Shown here: in pieces, positions 34,310 to 42,781 of the stretch | Numbering within the stretch: the first letter of the stretch is position 1 | Layout of the letters: every line of letters starts with the position of its first letter | Source: JBBARC01 sp040400005 | GTDB taxonomy: Bacteria; Pseudomonadota; Alphaproteobacteria; Acetobacterales; Acetobacteraceae | Reading direction: 5' to 3' | Length of the DNA stretch: 64,000 bases | Assembly: GCA_040400005.1 (NCBI GenBank) | Contig: JBBARC010000001.1 | Location: 62,001-126,000, forward strand | Program-made: the position numbers and the translations under genes | Notes under the pieces: model-generated | What the model saw: only the letters and a program-made list of their open reading frames with translations | Told to the model about the DNA's origin: nothing | Database searches by the model: none

Positions 34310-35700
34310 TGGCCAAACCCGCCAAGCGATTTGTCTGCCAAGCTTGCGGCGCGGTGAGCGGGCAATGGGGAGGCAAATGCGAAGCCTGCGCCGAATGGAA
34401 TAGTATTGCCGAGGAAACCGCACCATCCGGCCCGGCCGGGCCCGCGGCCAGGCGCCAAAAAACAGGCGGTGCGCCGCGCCTAGAAATTACCGGGCTGACC
34501 GGATCATCCGAACCGCCACCGCGCGTCTTAAGCGGCATTGCCGAGTTCGATCGCGTGCTCGGCGGCGGGTTTGTGCCGGGGTCTGCGGTGTTGGTGGGCG
34601 GCGATCCGGGGATCGGAAAATCCACCCTGCTGTTGCAAGCGGCGGCCAGTATGGCGCGTGCCGGGCATAGTGTTTTGTATGTGTCGGGCGAAGAAGCGAT
34701 TGCGCAAATTCGCATGCGGGCGGCCCGATTGGGGCTAGCCGATGCGCCGCTTGATCTGGCGACCAGCATTGATACCGGCGGCATTATCGCGGCCCTCGCC
34801 CAAGGCGCGCAGCGCCAGTTGGTGGTGATCGATTCGATTCAAACCATGTGGCTGGAGGGAATCGACAGCGCCCCCGGGACGGTAACTCAAGTAAGAGCTA
34901 CATCCTTTGAACTGATCAGGGCTGCCAAAACCCGGGGGTTTGCCGTGGTGCTGGTGGGGCATGTGACCAAGGATGGCGCCATCGCCGGCCCGCGCGTGCT
35001 GGAACACATGGTGGATGCGGTGCTGCATTTTGAAGGCGACCGTGGCCACCAGTTTCGTATTTTGCGGGGCCTGAAAAACCGTTTTGGTGCAACCGACGAA
35101 ATTGGCGTGTTTGAAATGACCGGCGCCGGTTTAAGCGAGGTTGCAAACCCATCGGCGCTGTTTTTGGCTGAACGGCGTGGCAATATCGCGGGATCGGCAG
35201 TGTTTGCCGGGATCGAAGGCACCCGTCCGGTGCTGTTGGAAATTCAAGCTTTGCTATCCACCAACGGTGGCGGATCACCAAGGCGCGCAGTGATTGGCTG
35301 GGATTCTGGGCGGCTGGCGATGTTATTGGCGGTGCTGGAAAGCCGCTGCGGGTTTCGCTTTGGCGGTGCCGACGTATATCTCAACGTCGCTGGCGGCTTG
35401 CGGGTAAGCGAACCCGCCGCTGATCTGGCGGTGGCAGCAGCCCTAGTATCAGCGGCCAGCGGCGTGCCGGCACCACCCGGGGCTGTGTTTTTTGGCGAAA
35501 TTGGCTTGTCGGGCGAAGTGCGCCAAGTGGCGCAGACCGATGCGCGCTTGAAAGAGGCGCTAAAACTGGGTTTCGATCGGGCTCTTTTGCCGCGCCGAGT
35601 GGCACGGGGGTCGGGGATCGCCGCGCAAACTGGGCTTGATTTACGCGAAATTGGGCATTTGTCGGAGCTTGGTGACGCCCTTGGCATTCCCAAATCATGA
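34309..35700 (+). CDS. radA: DNA repair protein RadA/Sms
   Basis: RadA is a hexameric RecA-like helicase that drives branch migration during recombination. The 463-residue protein has an N-terminal C4 zinc finger (CQACG, then CEAC), Walker A GGDPGIGKST, the RadA-specific LKNRFG motif, and a C-terminal Lon-protease-like domain (YLNVAGGLRVSEPAADLAVAAALVSA). The start is GTG 34309, immediately overlapping the VOC stop; a TTG at 34285 is rejected. The following 100 bases are AT-rich with several T-runs. Confidence 0.96.
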   Translation: MAKPAKRFVCQACGAVSGQWGGKCEACAEWNSIAEETAPSGPAGPAARRQKTGGAPRLEITGLTGSSEPPPRVLSGIAEFDRVLGGGFVPGSAVLVGGDPGIGKSTLLLQAAASMARAGHSVLYVSGEEAIAQIRMRAARLGLADAPLDLATSIDTGGIIAALAQGAQRQLVVIDSIQTMWLEGIDSAPGTVTQVRATSFELIRAAKTRGFAVVLVGHVTKDGAIAGPRVLEHMVDAVLHFEGDRGHQFRILRGLKNRFGATDEIGVFEMTGAGLSEVANPSALFLAERRGNIAGSAVFAGIEGTRPVLLEIQALLSTNGGGSPRRAVIGWDSGRLAMLLAVLESRCGFRFGGADVYLNVAGGLRVSEPAADLAVAAALVSAASGVPAPPGAVFFGEIGLSGEVRQVAQTDARLKEALKLGFDRALLPRRVARGSGIAAQTGLDLREIGHLSELGDALGIPKS

Positions 35701-35836
35701 TTTCTTGTTTCTTTTTTCAGAAATTTTTATTGTTTTTTTGAGACAATTCTATTAATGCTGCCGCTCGGGTTCATCGCCGGGGGGGGTAAATTGGTATCAA
35801 TCAACGCTTATGCGCGCGGCGGCGGCCGAGGCTGCA

Positions 35837-37048
35837 ATGCCTGACCGCGCCCTGCGCCCAGAGATCGAGCGCCAATTGATCCAATCTAAACCGTTTCAGT
35901 TTTCGCACGCCTTAACCGGGCTATACGATCTGCGATCAACTGCCGCCCGCCAGCGCGACATGAGCTGGTTGCTGCAAATGGGCGCCTGTTTCAGCCTATT
36001 GGCTATCGGCATAGACGCAATGAACAGCGTCGCCATTTTTCGCGCAGCCCTCAGCCTGCGCTTATTGGTCGCCGCCGTGTGCTTGTTCGCAAGCCTGATT
36101 TTGCGTCATCAGCGCCCGGTGTGGCTGGAAACGCTGGCGTTTAGCTTTCCGGTAATCCTCTCGCAAGTTGTGCTGGCGGCTATCGCACAAATCGCGCCGC
36201 CCCATGTGGCTGACCGTTATGCCGTCACCGCTTTGTTTGTCGGCGTGTTGTGCAACGTGATCGCCCCGCTGCGCCTGGGGCAAGGGTTTGGCTTGAGTAT
36301 CCTGTCGGCTTGTGTGCTTCCGGGCGTTGCCGTTTTGCTGCCGGGATCGTTGAATTTGTATCGCGATCTTGACCTCACCCTGGGTGGCGCCGCGCCAATT
36401 TTATTAGCCACTGCCATGGTGGTGCGTAACGAAGCGCAGCGCCGGCGCAGTTTTGTGCTGGTGATAAAAGCCGAATTGGCCGGCGAGGAACTGGAACGCA
36501 GCAACGCCGAACTTGCCCGCTTATCGGTAACCGATGCGCTGACCGGTGTTGCCAATCGGCGGCAATTTGACAGCGAACTCGCGCGTTTGTGGGGGTTGCG
36601 CCATCAACGCAGCCTGGGCGTTGCCTTGATCGATGTTGATCATTTCAAGCTGTTTAACGACAGCGCCGGCCATGCCGAGGGCGATTTATGTTTGCAGATC
36701 ATCGCCCGCACCGTGCAGGGTTGCGTGCGTGAGCGGCCCGATTGCGTGGCCCGTTATGGCGGCGAAGAGTTTGTCGTGCTGCTACCTGGCGTTGGCCACG
36801 TTGAACTAGCAGCGATTAGCGAGAGAATGCGCTACGCGGTTGAATCATTGGCGGTGCCCCACCCTGGCCGTAATGATGCCACGGTGACGATCAGCGTTGG
36901 CGCCGCGTGGTGTCCGGCCGGAAATAAGGATTCAACACCTGCGGATTTACTTCGCAATGCCGATGCGGCGCTGTACGCGGCTAAGGCCAAAGGGCGCAAT
37001 AAGGTGATTGTGCGTCATGTGATGCCGGACGACAAACGCCGGTTTTAA
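35837..37048 (+). CDS. Membrane diguanylate cyclase (GGDEF)
   Basis: A 403-residue protein making cyclic di-GMP. The N-terminal half carries about six transmembrane helices (residues 45-200), a sensor of MASE-like layout, followed by a short coiled coil (KAELAGEELERSNAELARLS) and a GGDEF domain with VTDALTGVANRRQFD and the active-site GGEEF in ARYGGEEFVVLL. The usual RxxD inhibitory site before it reads ERPD, so canonical product inhibition may be absent. ATG 35837 with GAGG upstream is better than ATG 35810. Convergent with a TetR gene, 11 bases apart. Confidence 0.92.
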   Translation: MPDRALRPEIERQLIQSKPFQFSHALTGLYDLRSTAARQRDMSWLLQMGACFSLLAIGIDAMNSVAIFRAALSLRLLVAAVCLFASLILRHQRPVWLETLAFSFPVILSQVVLAAIAQIAPPHVADRYAVTALFVGVLCNVIAPLRLGQGFGLSILSACVLPGVAVLLPGSLNLYRDLDLTLGGAAPILLATAMVVRNEAQRRRSFVLVIKAELAGEELERSNAELARLSVTDALTGVANRRQFDSELARLWGLRHQRSLGVALIDVDHFKLFNDSAGHAEGDLCLQIIARTVQGCVRERPDCVARYGGEEFVVLLPGVGHVELAAISERMRYAVESLAVPHPGRNDATVTISVGAAWCPAGNKDSTPADLLRNADAALYAAKAKGRNKVIVRHVMPDDKRRF

Positions 37049-37059
37049 CCCGGCGCCAT

Positions 37060-37674
37060 TTAAGCGCCCCTTACAATCGCACTAATGCCGCGGGTGAGGT
37101 CGGCCTGCAAATCTGCCGACGAGGTAGCGCCAGCCGCAATACCGGCAGCAGCAGTATAAAGAATGTGCGCAACCTGCTGGGGCCCGGGCACAGCTGCGGC
37201 GGCGAGCATACCGGCATAAATAGCGACAATACGGTCTTGCGACGCGGCAAAAATCGGCCCGGCGAGGCGGTCCTTGGCGGCGATCAGATCGGCTGCGTGG
37301 GGTGATGACCGCGCGACTCGCCAGGCGATATCGTGCTTGGCGCACACCGCCAAGCATAGGCGACGGGCGAGCGACTCCCGGCCTTGCAAGTTACGGTCTT
37401 GCAAGCATGGGGTGTTCAGCGCCTCGGCCACGGCGCGTTCCAGTCTTGCTGCTAAACGTTCGGCGACGGCCACGAAGGCGGCTTCCTTGTCAGCGAAATA
37501 CGCATAGGCCGTGGCACGGGCAACTGCGGCTTCCACGGCGATGCGTTCCATGCTGGCTCCACGCAGGCCTTCCCGGGCGAAAACGATTTCCGCTGCGTCA
37601 ATCAACCGATCGCGGCGGGCCGTCACCCGGTTGGACGTGGCGGTGGCGGCTGGCGGGGAAAAGGCTGCTGACAT
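37060..37674 (-). CDS. TetR-family regulator
   Basis: A 204-residue TetR protein: helix-turn-helix DAAEIVFAREGLRGASMERI, then EAAVARATAYAYFADKEAAFVAVAERL, and an alanine-rich ligand domain. The frame opens at 37770, but ATG 37674 starts the protein close to the DNA-binding domain and fits family length. TTGACA lies upstream on the coding strand (37737-37732), though with no convincing -10. The target is not evident; the only neighbours in reach are signalling genes. Confidence 0.85.
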   Translation of the reverse strand: MSAAFSPPAATATSNRVTARRDRLIDAAEIVFAREGLRGASMERIAVEAAVARATAYAYFADKEAAFVAVAERLAARLERAVAEALNTPCLQDRNLQGRESLARRLCLAVCAKHDIAWRVARSSPHAADLIAAKDRLAGPIFAASQDRIVAIYAGMLAAAAVPGPQQVAHILYTAAAGIAAGATSSADLQADLTRGISAIVRGA

Positions 37675-37833
37675 GCACAAGGCTCGCGGGGGGAAGGGAC
37701 CAAACCCATATGCGACGAAAAGTGATCGATTTGTCAAAAAGGACGGATAGGCGGGCCGCATCATTGCCACGTCAGCATCTCGGTCCCGACCTTGCTTAAC
37801 GTCACGGTTAACGCAGTGGGTTGATGGGCAAGC

Positions 37834-38649
37834 TTAGCCGGTCGGCACTGTGGCCCAACGATCCGCGGGGAAGCTGATGCGCACCCTGGTGCCAACACGA
37901 GCCGCCGATTCGATGGCGATTTGCCCGCCATGTGCCGCCACTAACGCACTCGCCAGGCTAAGCCCCATGCCCAGGCCGCGGCTTGAGGCTGGCGCCAGGC
38001 TTTGCCCAGATTGTGGGCCGCTAACGGCAAGGCCTGCACCTTCGTCTTCGATGACCAGGTCGAGGGCGCAACCATGGCACCCATCCCGACCCGTCTCATA
38101 ACCTATCAGGCTTACCTCGATTGCGTCGCCCTCGCGGGTGGCGATGGCAGCGGCGGACAAAATGGCTAGCAGAATGTGATGAATAGCCCGGCGGTCGGCG
38201 CGTAAAATGGCGGTATCGAGCGATGGCGCTAGACGAAAGGCGCGCCGGCCGGGGCCCAACGATGCCTGGGTTTGTGCCACGGCAAAGGCGACCGCAGCGC
38301 CCAATGGCACATCCTCCACGCGCACATGGCGGCTGATCACGGCGGCCTGGGGATCAAACAGCATGTCCTCGGCGAGGCGTTGCAGGCGTGCGGTAATCGA
38401 GGCGCGTTCGATGGGCAGCAGGGCATCGCCACCAAAATCGGCGCCGTGCACCGATAGCGCCACCCGGCGCAGTTCAGCCGCCGCCAGCGACAGGCGGCGC
38501 GCGAGATCATCCCGCCGGTCGACAAGCGTTGCACTGGCGGCCATCACCAGGCGGGCACGCCAGGCAAAGAACCAGGCACAGCCAACGGCGCCAACAACCG
38601 ACGCGCCGGTTAGCAGTGCCGGGGGAATGTTCGGGTTTAGGCTTATCAT
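37834..38649 (-). CDS. HATPase-type sensor kinase-like protein without a canonical phosphoacceptor His
   Basis: 271 residues: one N-terminal transmembrane helix (residues 14-35), a helical region of about 90 residues, and a C-terminal GHKL ATPase with DEGAGL (G1) and LGMGLSLASALVAAHGGQIAIES (G2 region). The helical region lacks an SHELRTPL-type H-box; only a lone VHGADF His is present. It may be a degenerate kinase or a phosphatase/anti-sigma-like ATPase. The start is ATG 38649 or GTG 38721; neither has a strong ribosome site. It is divergent from the degenerate GGDEF gene. Confidence 0.75.
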   Translation of the reverse strand: MISLNPNIPPALLTGASVVGAVGCAWFFAWRARLVMAASATLVDRRDDLARRLSLAAAELRRVALSVHGADFGGDALLPIERASITARLQRLAEDMLFDPQAAVISRHVRVEDVPLGAAVAFAVAQTQASLGPGRRAFRLAPSLDTAILRADRRAIHHILLAILSAAAIATREGDAIEVSLIGYETGRDGCHGCALDLVIEDEGAGLAVSGPQSGQSLAPASSRGLGMGLSLASALVAAHGGQIAIESAARVGTRVRISFPADRWATVPTG

Positions 38650-38839
38650 GGCGTTGGTGTGGCAGGTTTGGACGGAAAAAGGGTTAACCACCGGCACGGC
38701 CAGGTAAGCCGGCAAAATCACAAGACAGTGATTTTCTCAGCTGGATCGACGCGCCGCGAAAAATGGGATTTTCGTTAAGGGATTACCAAACATTCTCCGG
38801 CAAGACTGCCCTCCAAGCTTAAACGAGGCAGTTAATCCC

Positions 38840-39367
38840 ATGAACTTGGCCCTGCAAAACACCATCCACTCGGCGCCACACGATCCCATGACCATGCTGG
38901 CGGCGGCATCCAGTTTTGAAGTGTATCTTAGCTCACGATTGCGCGGCGTGCGGGGCATGGCCTTGCTGCTGATCGATGTTGACCACATGGCCGACATCAA
39001 CACAGCCATTGGGCGGCAATCGGGTGATGATATTTTACGCGAAATGGCACGGCGGCTGCGGGTGATTGGCGGCCCAGGTAACCCGCCGGCGCGACTGGGG
39101 GGGGATCGATTTGGCTTGGTGGTAGCCTGCGACAACCGTGATGAGGCCGAAGAAAACGCGCTAGCGGTGCTGCGTATTCTGGGCGCGCCGGTCACCGTGT
39201 TGGGCCACGAGGTTGCGGCAACGGTCAGCATTGGCGTTGCCCGCGGGCATATCGCGTCCTCATCGCGCAGCTTAATGGCGGCGGCCTCGGGGGCGCTGAT
39301 GGCGGCCAAGGCGGCGGGCGGACATGTGTGGCGCGTGGCGCTGCCGCAACCAACGCTGAATGGGTGA
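38840..39367 (+). CDS. Small GGDEF-domain protein with degenerate active site (GGDRF)
   Basis: 175 residues, almost only a GGDEF domain, with no sensor or membrane part. The first metal-binding Asp is present (LLLIDVDHMADINTAIG), but the usual FKxxND has become MADINT, and the signature reads GGDRF in RLGGDRFGLVV with Arg in place of the catalytic Glu. No RxxD site precedes it. It is therefore probably not a cyclase but a c-di-GMP/GTP sensor or protein partner. ATG 38840. It shares a 190-base intergenic region with the HATPase gene. Confidence 0.82.
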   Translation: MNLALQNTIHSAPHDPMTMLAAASSFEVYLSSRLRGVRGMALLLIDVDHMADINTAIGRQSGDDILREMARRLRVIGGPGNPPARLGGDRFGLVVACDNRDEAEENALAVLRILGAPVTVLGHEVAATVSIGVARGHIASSSRSLMAAASGALMAAKAAGGHVWRVALPQPTLNG

Positions 39368-39473
39368 TGGCATACCGGGCATAGCGGGCGCTTGCTCTGG
39401 CCGCCGGAGCGCCTAAAGGTGAGGGCATGCGAATAATTTCTGCCTGTCGAAATGCCCGGCCCCGCCTAGCTGA

Positions 39474-40301
39474 ATGCCGCCAGTGAGCATCACACTGCCG
39501 CCGTTGCGCGATGTTGTCGCCAAGCACGGCCTTGCCGCGCGCAAATCACTTGGCCAGCATTTTTTGCTCGACCAGAATGTCACAGATAAAATCGTGCGGC
39601 TGTGCGGTGACCTGACCGGCCGGCACGTGATCGAAATCGGTCCCGGGCCCGGCGGGCTAACCCGCGCCTTGCTGGCAAGTAACGCCGCCAGCATCACCGC
39701 AATCGAAGTTGACCCGCGCGCATCAGCGGCGATCGAGGAGCTAGCGTCACATTATCCCGACCGGCTGCGGCTGATCACCGCCGATGCAACCAAATGCGAT
39801 GTGGCAAGCCTAACCGCGGCGCCGCGCCAAATTATCGCCAACCTGCCCTATAATGCAGGCACGCCGATGCTGATTGGCTGGCTGCAAACGGCGCAGAACT
39901 TCGAACGCATGACCTTAATGTTTCAGCTGGAAGTGGCCGAACGCATCGTGGCCCCGCCCGATACCAGCGCCTATGGCCGGCTTTCGGTGCTGGCGCAGTT
40001 GATGTGCGAGGGATCAATTTTGATGCGATTGCCGCCCGAGGCGTTCAGCCCGCCGCCTGCGGTATTTTCGGCGGTGATCAGCCTGATGCCACGGGCACAG
40101 CTTCCCTCGCCAGCACTGCGGATGGCGGTCGAACGCATCACTGCAGCAGCGTTCGGCCAGCGCCGCAAGATGCTGCGGGCATCGTTGCGTGGCCTTGGCG
40201 GTGAAGCCTTGTTGAACCGCGCTGGCATAGCCCCGGAGCGACGCGCAGAAACCCTGAGCGTTGCAGAGTTTGTGACCTTAGCCGAGGTTTTGAATAGCTG
40301 A
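39474..40301 (+). CDS. rsmA: 16S rRNA (adenine1518-N6/1519-N6)-dimethyltransferase
   Basis: RsmA (KsgA) dimethylates two adenines in the 16S helix 45 loop during late 30S assembly. The 275-residue protein has KSLGQHFLLDQNVTDKIV, SAM motif I VIEIGPGPGGLTRALL, the catalytic NLPYNAGTP, and a C-terminal AAFGQRRKMLRASLRGL. Its usual partner pdxA is not adjacent. It ends 4 bases from the convergent GGDEF-EAL gene. Confidence 0.96.
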   Translation: MPPVSITLPPLRDVVAKHGLAARKSLGQHFLLDQNVTDKIVRLCGDLTGRHVIEIGPGPGGLTRALLASNAASITAIEVDPRASAAIEELASHYPDRLRLITADATKCDVASLTAAPRQIIANLPYNAGTPMLIGWLQTAQNFERMTLMFQLEVAERIVAPPDTSAYGRLSVLAQLMCEGSILMRLPPEAFSPPPAVFSAVISLMPRAQLPSPALRMAVERITAAAFGQRRKMLRASLRGLGGEALLNRAGIAPERRAETLSVAEFVTLAEVLNS

Positions 40302-40305
40302 CTGC

Positions 40306-42558
40306 CTAGCCGGTCCAGACGCTGACGCGTTCGCCTTGGTTTGCGACCATCGCAAAGGTTTCGGCAACACCACTGGCCGGCCTGGGGGGGCTAAAGAAAT
40401 GCCCTTGCACCTCAGTGCAGCCTTCGCGGCGTAGCCATTCCAGTTGTTCATTGGTTTCGACACATTCAACCAGCGTATCAAGGCCGAGATGGGCGCACAG
40501 GCCCAGCATCGCGCGCACAATTGTGCCGCCATCACCAGACAGATCGGACAGAAAACTACCGTCGATTTTCACCTTGTTGAAGGGGAAGCTACGCAGGTAG
40601 CTGAGCGATGCGTAGCCCGTGCCGAAATCATCCAGCGCCAGGCGCACGCCCAGGGCTTTGAGTTTGTGCATGGTGGCCAGCGCGTCACCCACTTCGCGCA
40701 TCACCACACCTTCGGTGATTTCGAGCTCGAGCCGCGATGGCTCGATTTTTGTTTCACGCAAAACGATCGAGACAATATCGACAAGGTCGGAGCGTTCGAA
40801 CTGCACCGGCGAAAGATTAACCGCGATTCGGGTGCCTTCCGGCCATAACAGCGCTTCTTCGCAGGCGCGGCGGATAACCCAGGCACCGATATCAGCGATC
40901 AGCCCGGTTTCTTCCGCGATCGGAATAAACCGGCTGGGCATAACCATGCCAAGCACAGGGTGGTGCCAACGCAACAACGCTTCAAAGCCACTCACCCGGC
41001 GCGGATCAAGCTGCACCAGGGGCTGGAAATACAGTTCCAGTTCGCGCCGGGCCAAAGCTTCGCGCAAATCGATTTCCAGAGACCGGCGGGTGCGCACGGT
41101 TTCTTCCATCACCGGATCGAACAGCTGATAGGCGCCGCCGCCCTGCGATTTGACAAAATAAAGGGCAATGTCGGCGCTGCGCAAAAGCTCGTTGAGGTCC
41201 TCGCCACCCTCTGGCGGCATCGCCAGGCCAACGCTGCCGGCGATACGCAGATGATAGCCTTCAACTTCAAATATGCGGCCAAGTTCGGCCACCATAAACC
41301 GCGCAAGAGACGTGACATCGCGGCGCTGCTGGCGGCCGATGCGGACAATGGCGAATTCGTCGCCACCCAGCCGCATGACGGTATCACCTTGGCTGACGCA
41401 GTTAGACAACCGTGCCGCCACTTCCTGCAACAACGCATCGCCCACCGGGTGGCCGCGCGTATCGTTGATCTGCTTAAACCCATCGAGATCGACCAGCAGC
41501 ACACCGGCGGTCATGCCCTCGCGCTGGGCCTCCTGCACACGTTTGGTCATCACTTCGGCGAAGTAGCGGCGGTTATGTAGCCCGGTCAGCGGATCACGCA
41601 TCGCCTGTTCGGCAAGGCGCTTACGCAGCAGGAAGTTAGCCAGAAACAAGCGGGTGGCGGTAAGAGCGCCAAAGGCCAAGGCAGCCACCACGCTAAGCAC
41701 GATGCGGCGCAAGCGAAAATAATCCGCCAGAGCCACGTTGGTATCGAAAATTTGGCTGACGATCACCGGGGCCTCAGGCGGGGCGCGCCAGCCGACCAGC
41801 CGATCGGTTTCGCCTACCTGGTAGTGCAGCTGGCCGGCGGTCGCGGTTTGGGCAGCAATTAGCAGGGGGTCGTTAGGGGCGATGCGTACGGAAAACGCCA
41901 GGCGCGGGTTGATAGTGCGGGCTAGCATGGCACCGTCTGGCCGACGCTGGATAATGCCAACACCGCCGCCCGATTGGCGCGCGATCATGTCTGACAGGGC
42001 CATCGCATCGACTGCCACCGCGATTGTCGCGCTGCGGCGGCCGGCCGAGTCGAGCAGTGGACGCAGGATGATCAGCGAGGGCCGGACGCCCGCGCCGGTG
42101 CGGGGTGCCACAATCATTATGCCGCCCGAATCGGCCGCTCGGGCACCATCCAGAAGGCGCGGGTCAAAATGGATATCACTTGGGCCCGTGCGATTGGTCC
42201 AGGTGACGGTGCCGTCACCAGCGATAATGGCAACTTCCTGCAGGCCGAAGGCGCTTGCCCCTACGGCATCATGCATCTGCTGTTCGATAAACGATGCCAC
42301 ATCGTTGGAGCCACCGCGGGACAGGCGCACGCGGGCGGCGGCTAGGTTTTCCAGCCCGTCCACCGCTTCCAGAACCCGCAGCGTGGTTTGTTCCAGCGCG
42401 GTGGCGCCGGCATCGGCACGGGCCAGAACCACACGGCGGGCAGTGCGATCGGCTTCGCCTAGTGACACCAGCGTGCCAACCAACAACACCAGAGTCAGAA
42501 CTGCCCAGCCGCCATAAGCAATGGCGGAGGCGCGGTCAGTACGGCGCCGCAGATGCAA
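40306..42558 (-). CDS. Membrane GGDEF-EAL protein
   Basis: A 750-residue bifunctional c-di-GMP protein. Two transmembrane helices (about 15-35 and 285-305) bracket a periplasmic sensor of the PDC/CHASE-like class. The GGDEF domain is intact (RLGGDEFAIV). The EAL domain keeps FEALLRW, VNLSP, LEITEG, LALDDFGTGYASLSYL, VKIDGSF and VQGHFFSPP, so phosphodiesterase activity is expected; net activity cannot be told. Start ATG 42558. Divergent from the OPT transporter over 223 bases. Confidence 0.93.
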   Translation of the reverse strand: MHLRRRTDRASAIAYGGWAVLTLVLLVGTLVSLGEADRTARRVVLARADAGATALEQTTLRVLEAVDGLENLAAARVRLSRGGSNDVASFIEQQMHDAVGASAFGLQEVAIIAGDGTVTWTNRTGPSDIHFDPRLLDGARAADSGGIMIVAPRTGAGVRPSLIILRPLLDSAGRRSATIAVAVDAMALSDMIARQSGGGVGIIQRRPDGAMLARTINPRLAFSVRIAPNDPLLIAAQTATAGQLHYQVGETDRLVGWRAPPEAPVIVSQIFDTNVALADYFRLRRIVLSVVAALAFGALTATRLFLANFLLRKRLAEQAMRDPLTGLHNRRYFAEVMTKRVQEAQREGMTAGVLLVDLDGFKQINDTRGHPVGDALLQEVAARLSNCVSQGDTVMRLGGDEFAIVRIGRQQRRDVTSLARFMVAELGRIFEVEGYHLRIAGSVGLAMPPEGGEDLNELLRSADIALYFVKSQGGGAYQLFDPVMEETVRTRRSLEIDLREALARRELELYFQPLVQLDPRRVSGFEALLRWHHPVLGMVMPSRFIPIAEETGLIADIGAWVIRRACEEALLWPEGTRIAVNLSPVQFERSDLVDIVSIVLRETKIEPSRLELEITEGVVMREVGDALATMHKLKALGVRLALDDFGTGYASLSYLRSFPFNKVKIDGSFLSDLSGDGGTIVRAMLGLCAHLGLDTLVECVETNEQLEWLRREGCTEVQGHFFSPPRPASGVAETFAMVANQGERVSVWTG

Positions 42559-42694
42559 CGGCGAGGTAAACGGCAGGCGCAGCTAGCGGTCTCCACAACA
42601 AGGGGCATAGTCGCGGGTTGCCCATGCGTTTAACTTTAGCGCACCGCGCCGTCCAAAGAAATCAACCGAGTGAAACAGATAAAGCATACCCAAA

Positions 42695-42704
42695 CACCAT
42701 GGTG
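42695..42704. promoter_or_regulatory. Short palindrome in the divergent spacer before the OPT gene
   Basis: CACCATGGTG is perfectly self-complementary in the 223-base region between the GGDEF-EAL and OPT genes. A regulator site is possible, but so short a palindrome may be chance. Confidence 0.2.
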
Positions 42705-42781
42705 ATAGCGGCCCCTTTGCGCGACGCGCAACAGGTGCGAGCCTTGCCAAGCCCATTTTGAGCCCGGGCAACGGAGCCACC

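Noticed and set aside
35701..35750. T-rich stretch after radA as a fifth copy of the terminator repeat
   Set aside because: It shares T-runs and TTTCAGAAA, but the stem does not form and the AAAAGACTTTT tail is absent.
38821..38847. CtrA-type paired TTAA half-sites before the GGDRF gene
   Set aside because: The two TTAA are 9 bases apart rather than the 7 of the known site.
40619..42517. Long plus-strand frames (169, 206 and 211 codons) within the GGDEF-EAL gene
   Set aside because: Antisense shadows; the minus-strand frame has every expected GGDEF and EAL motif.
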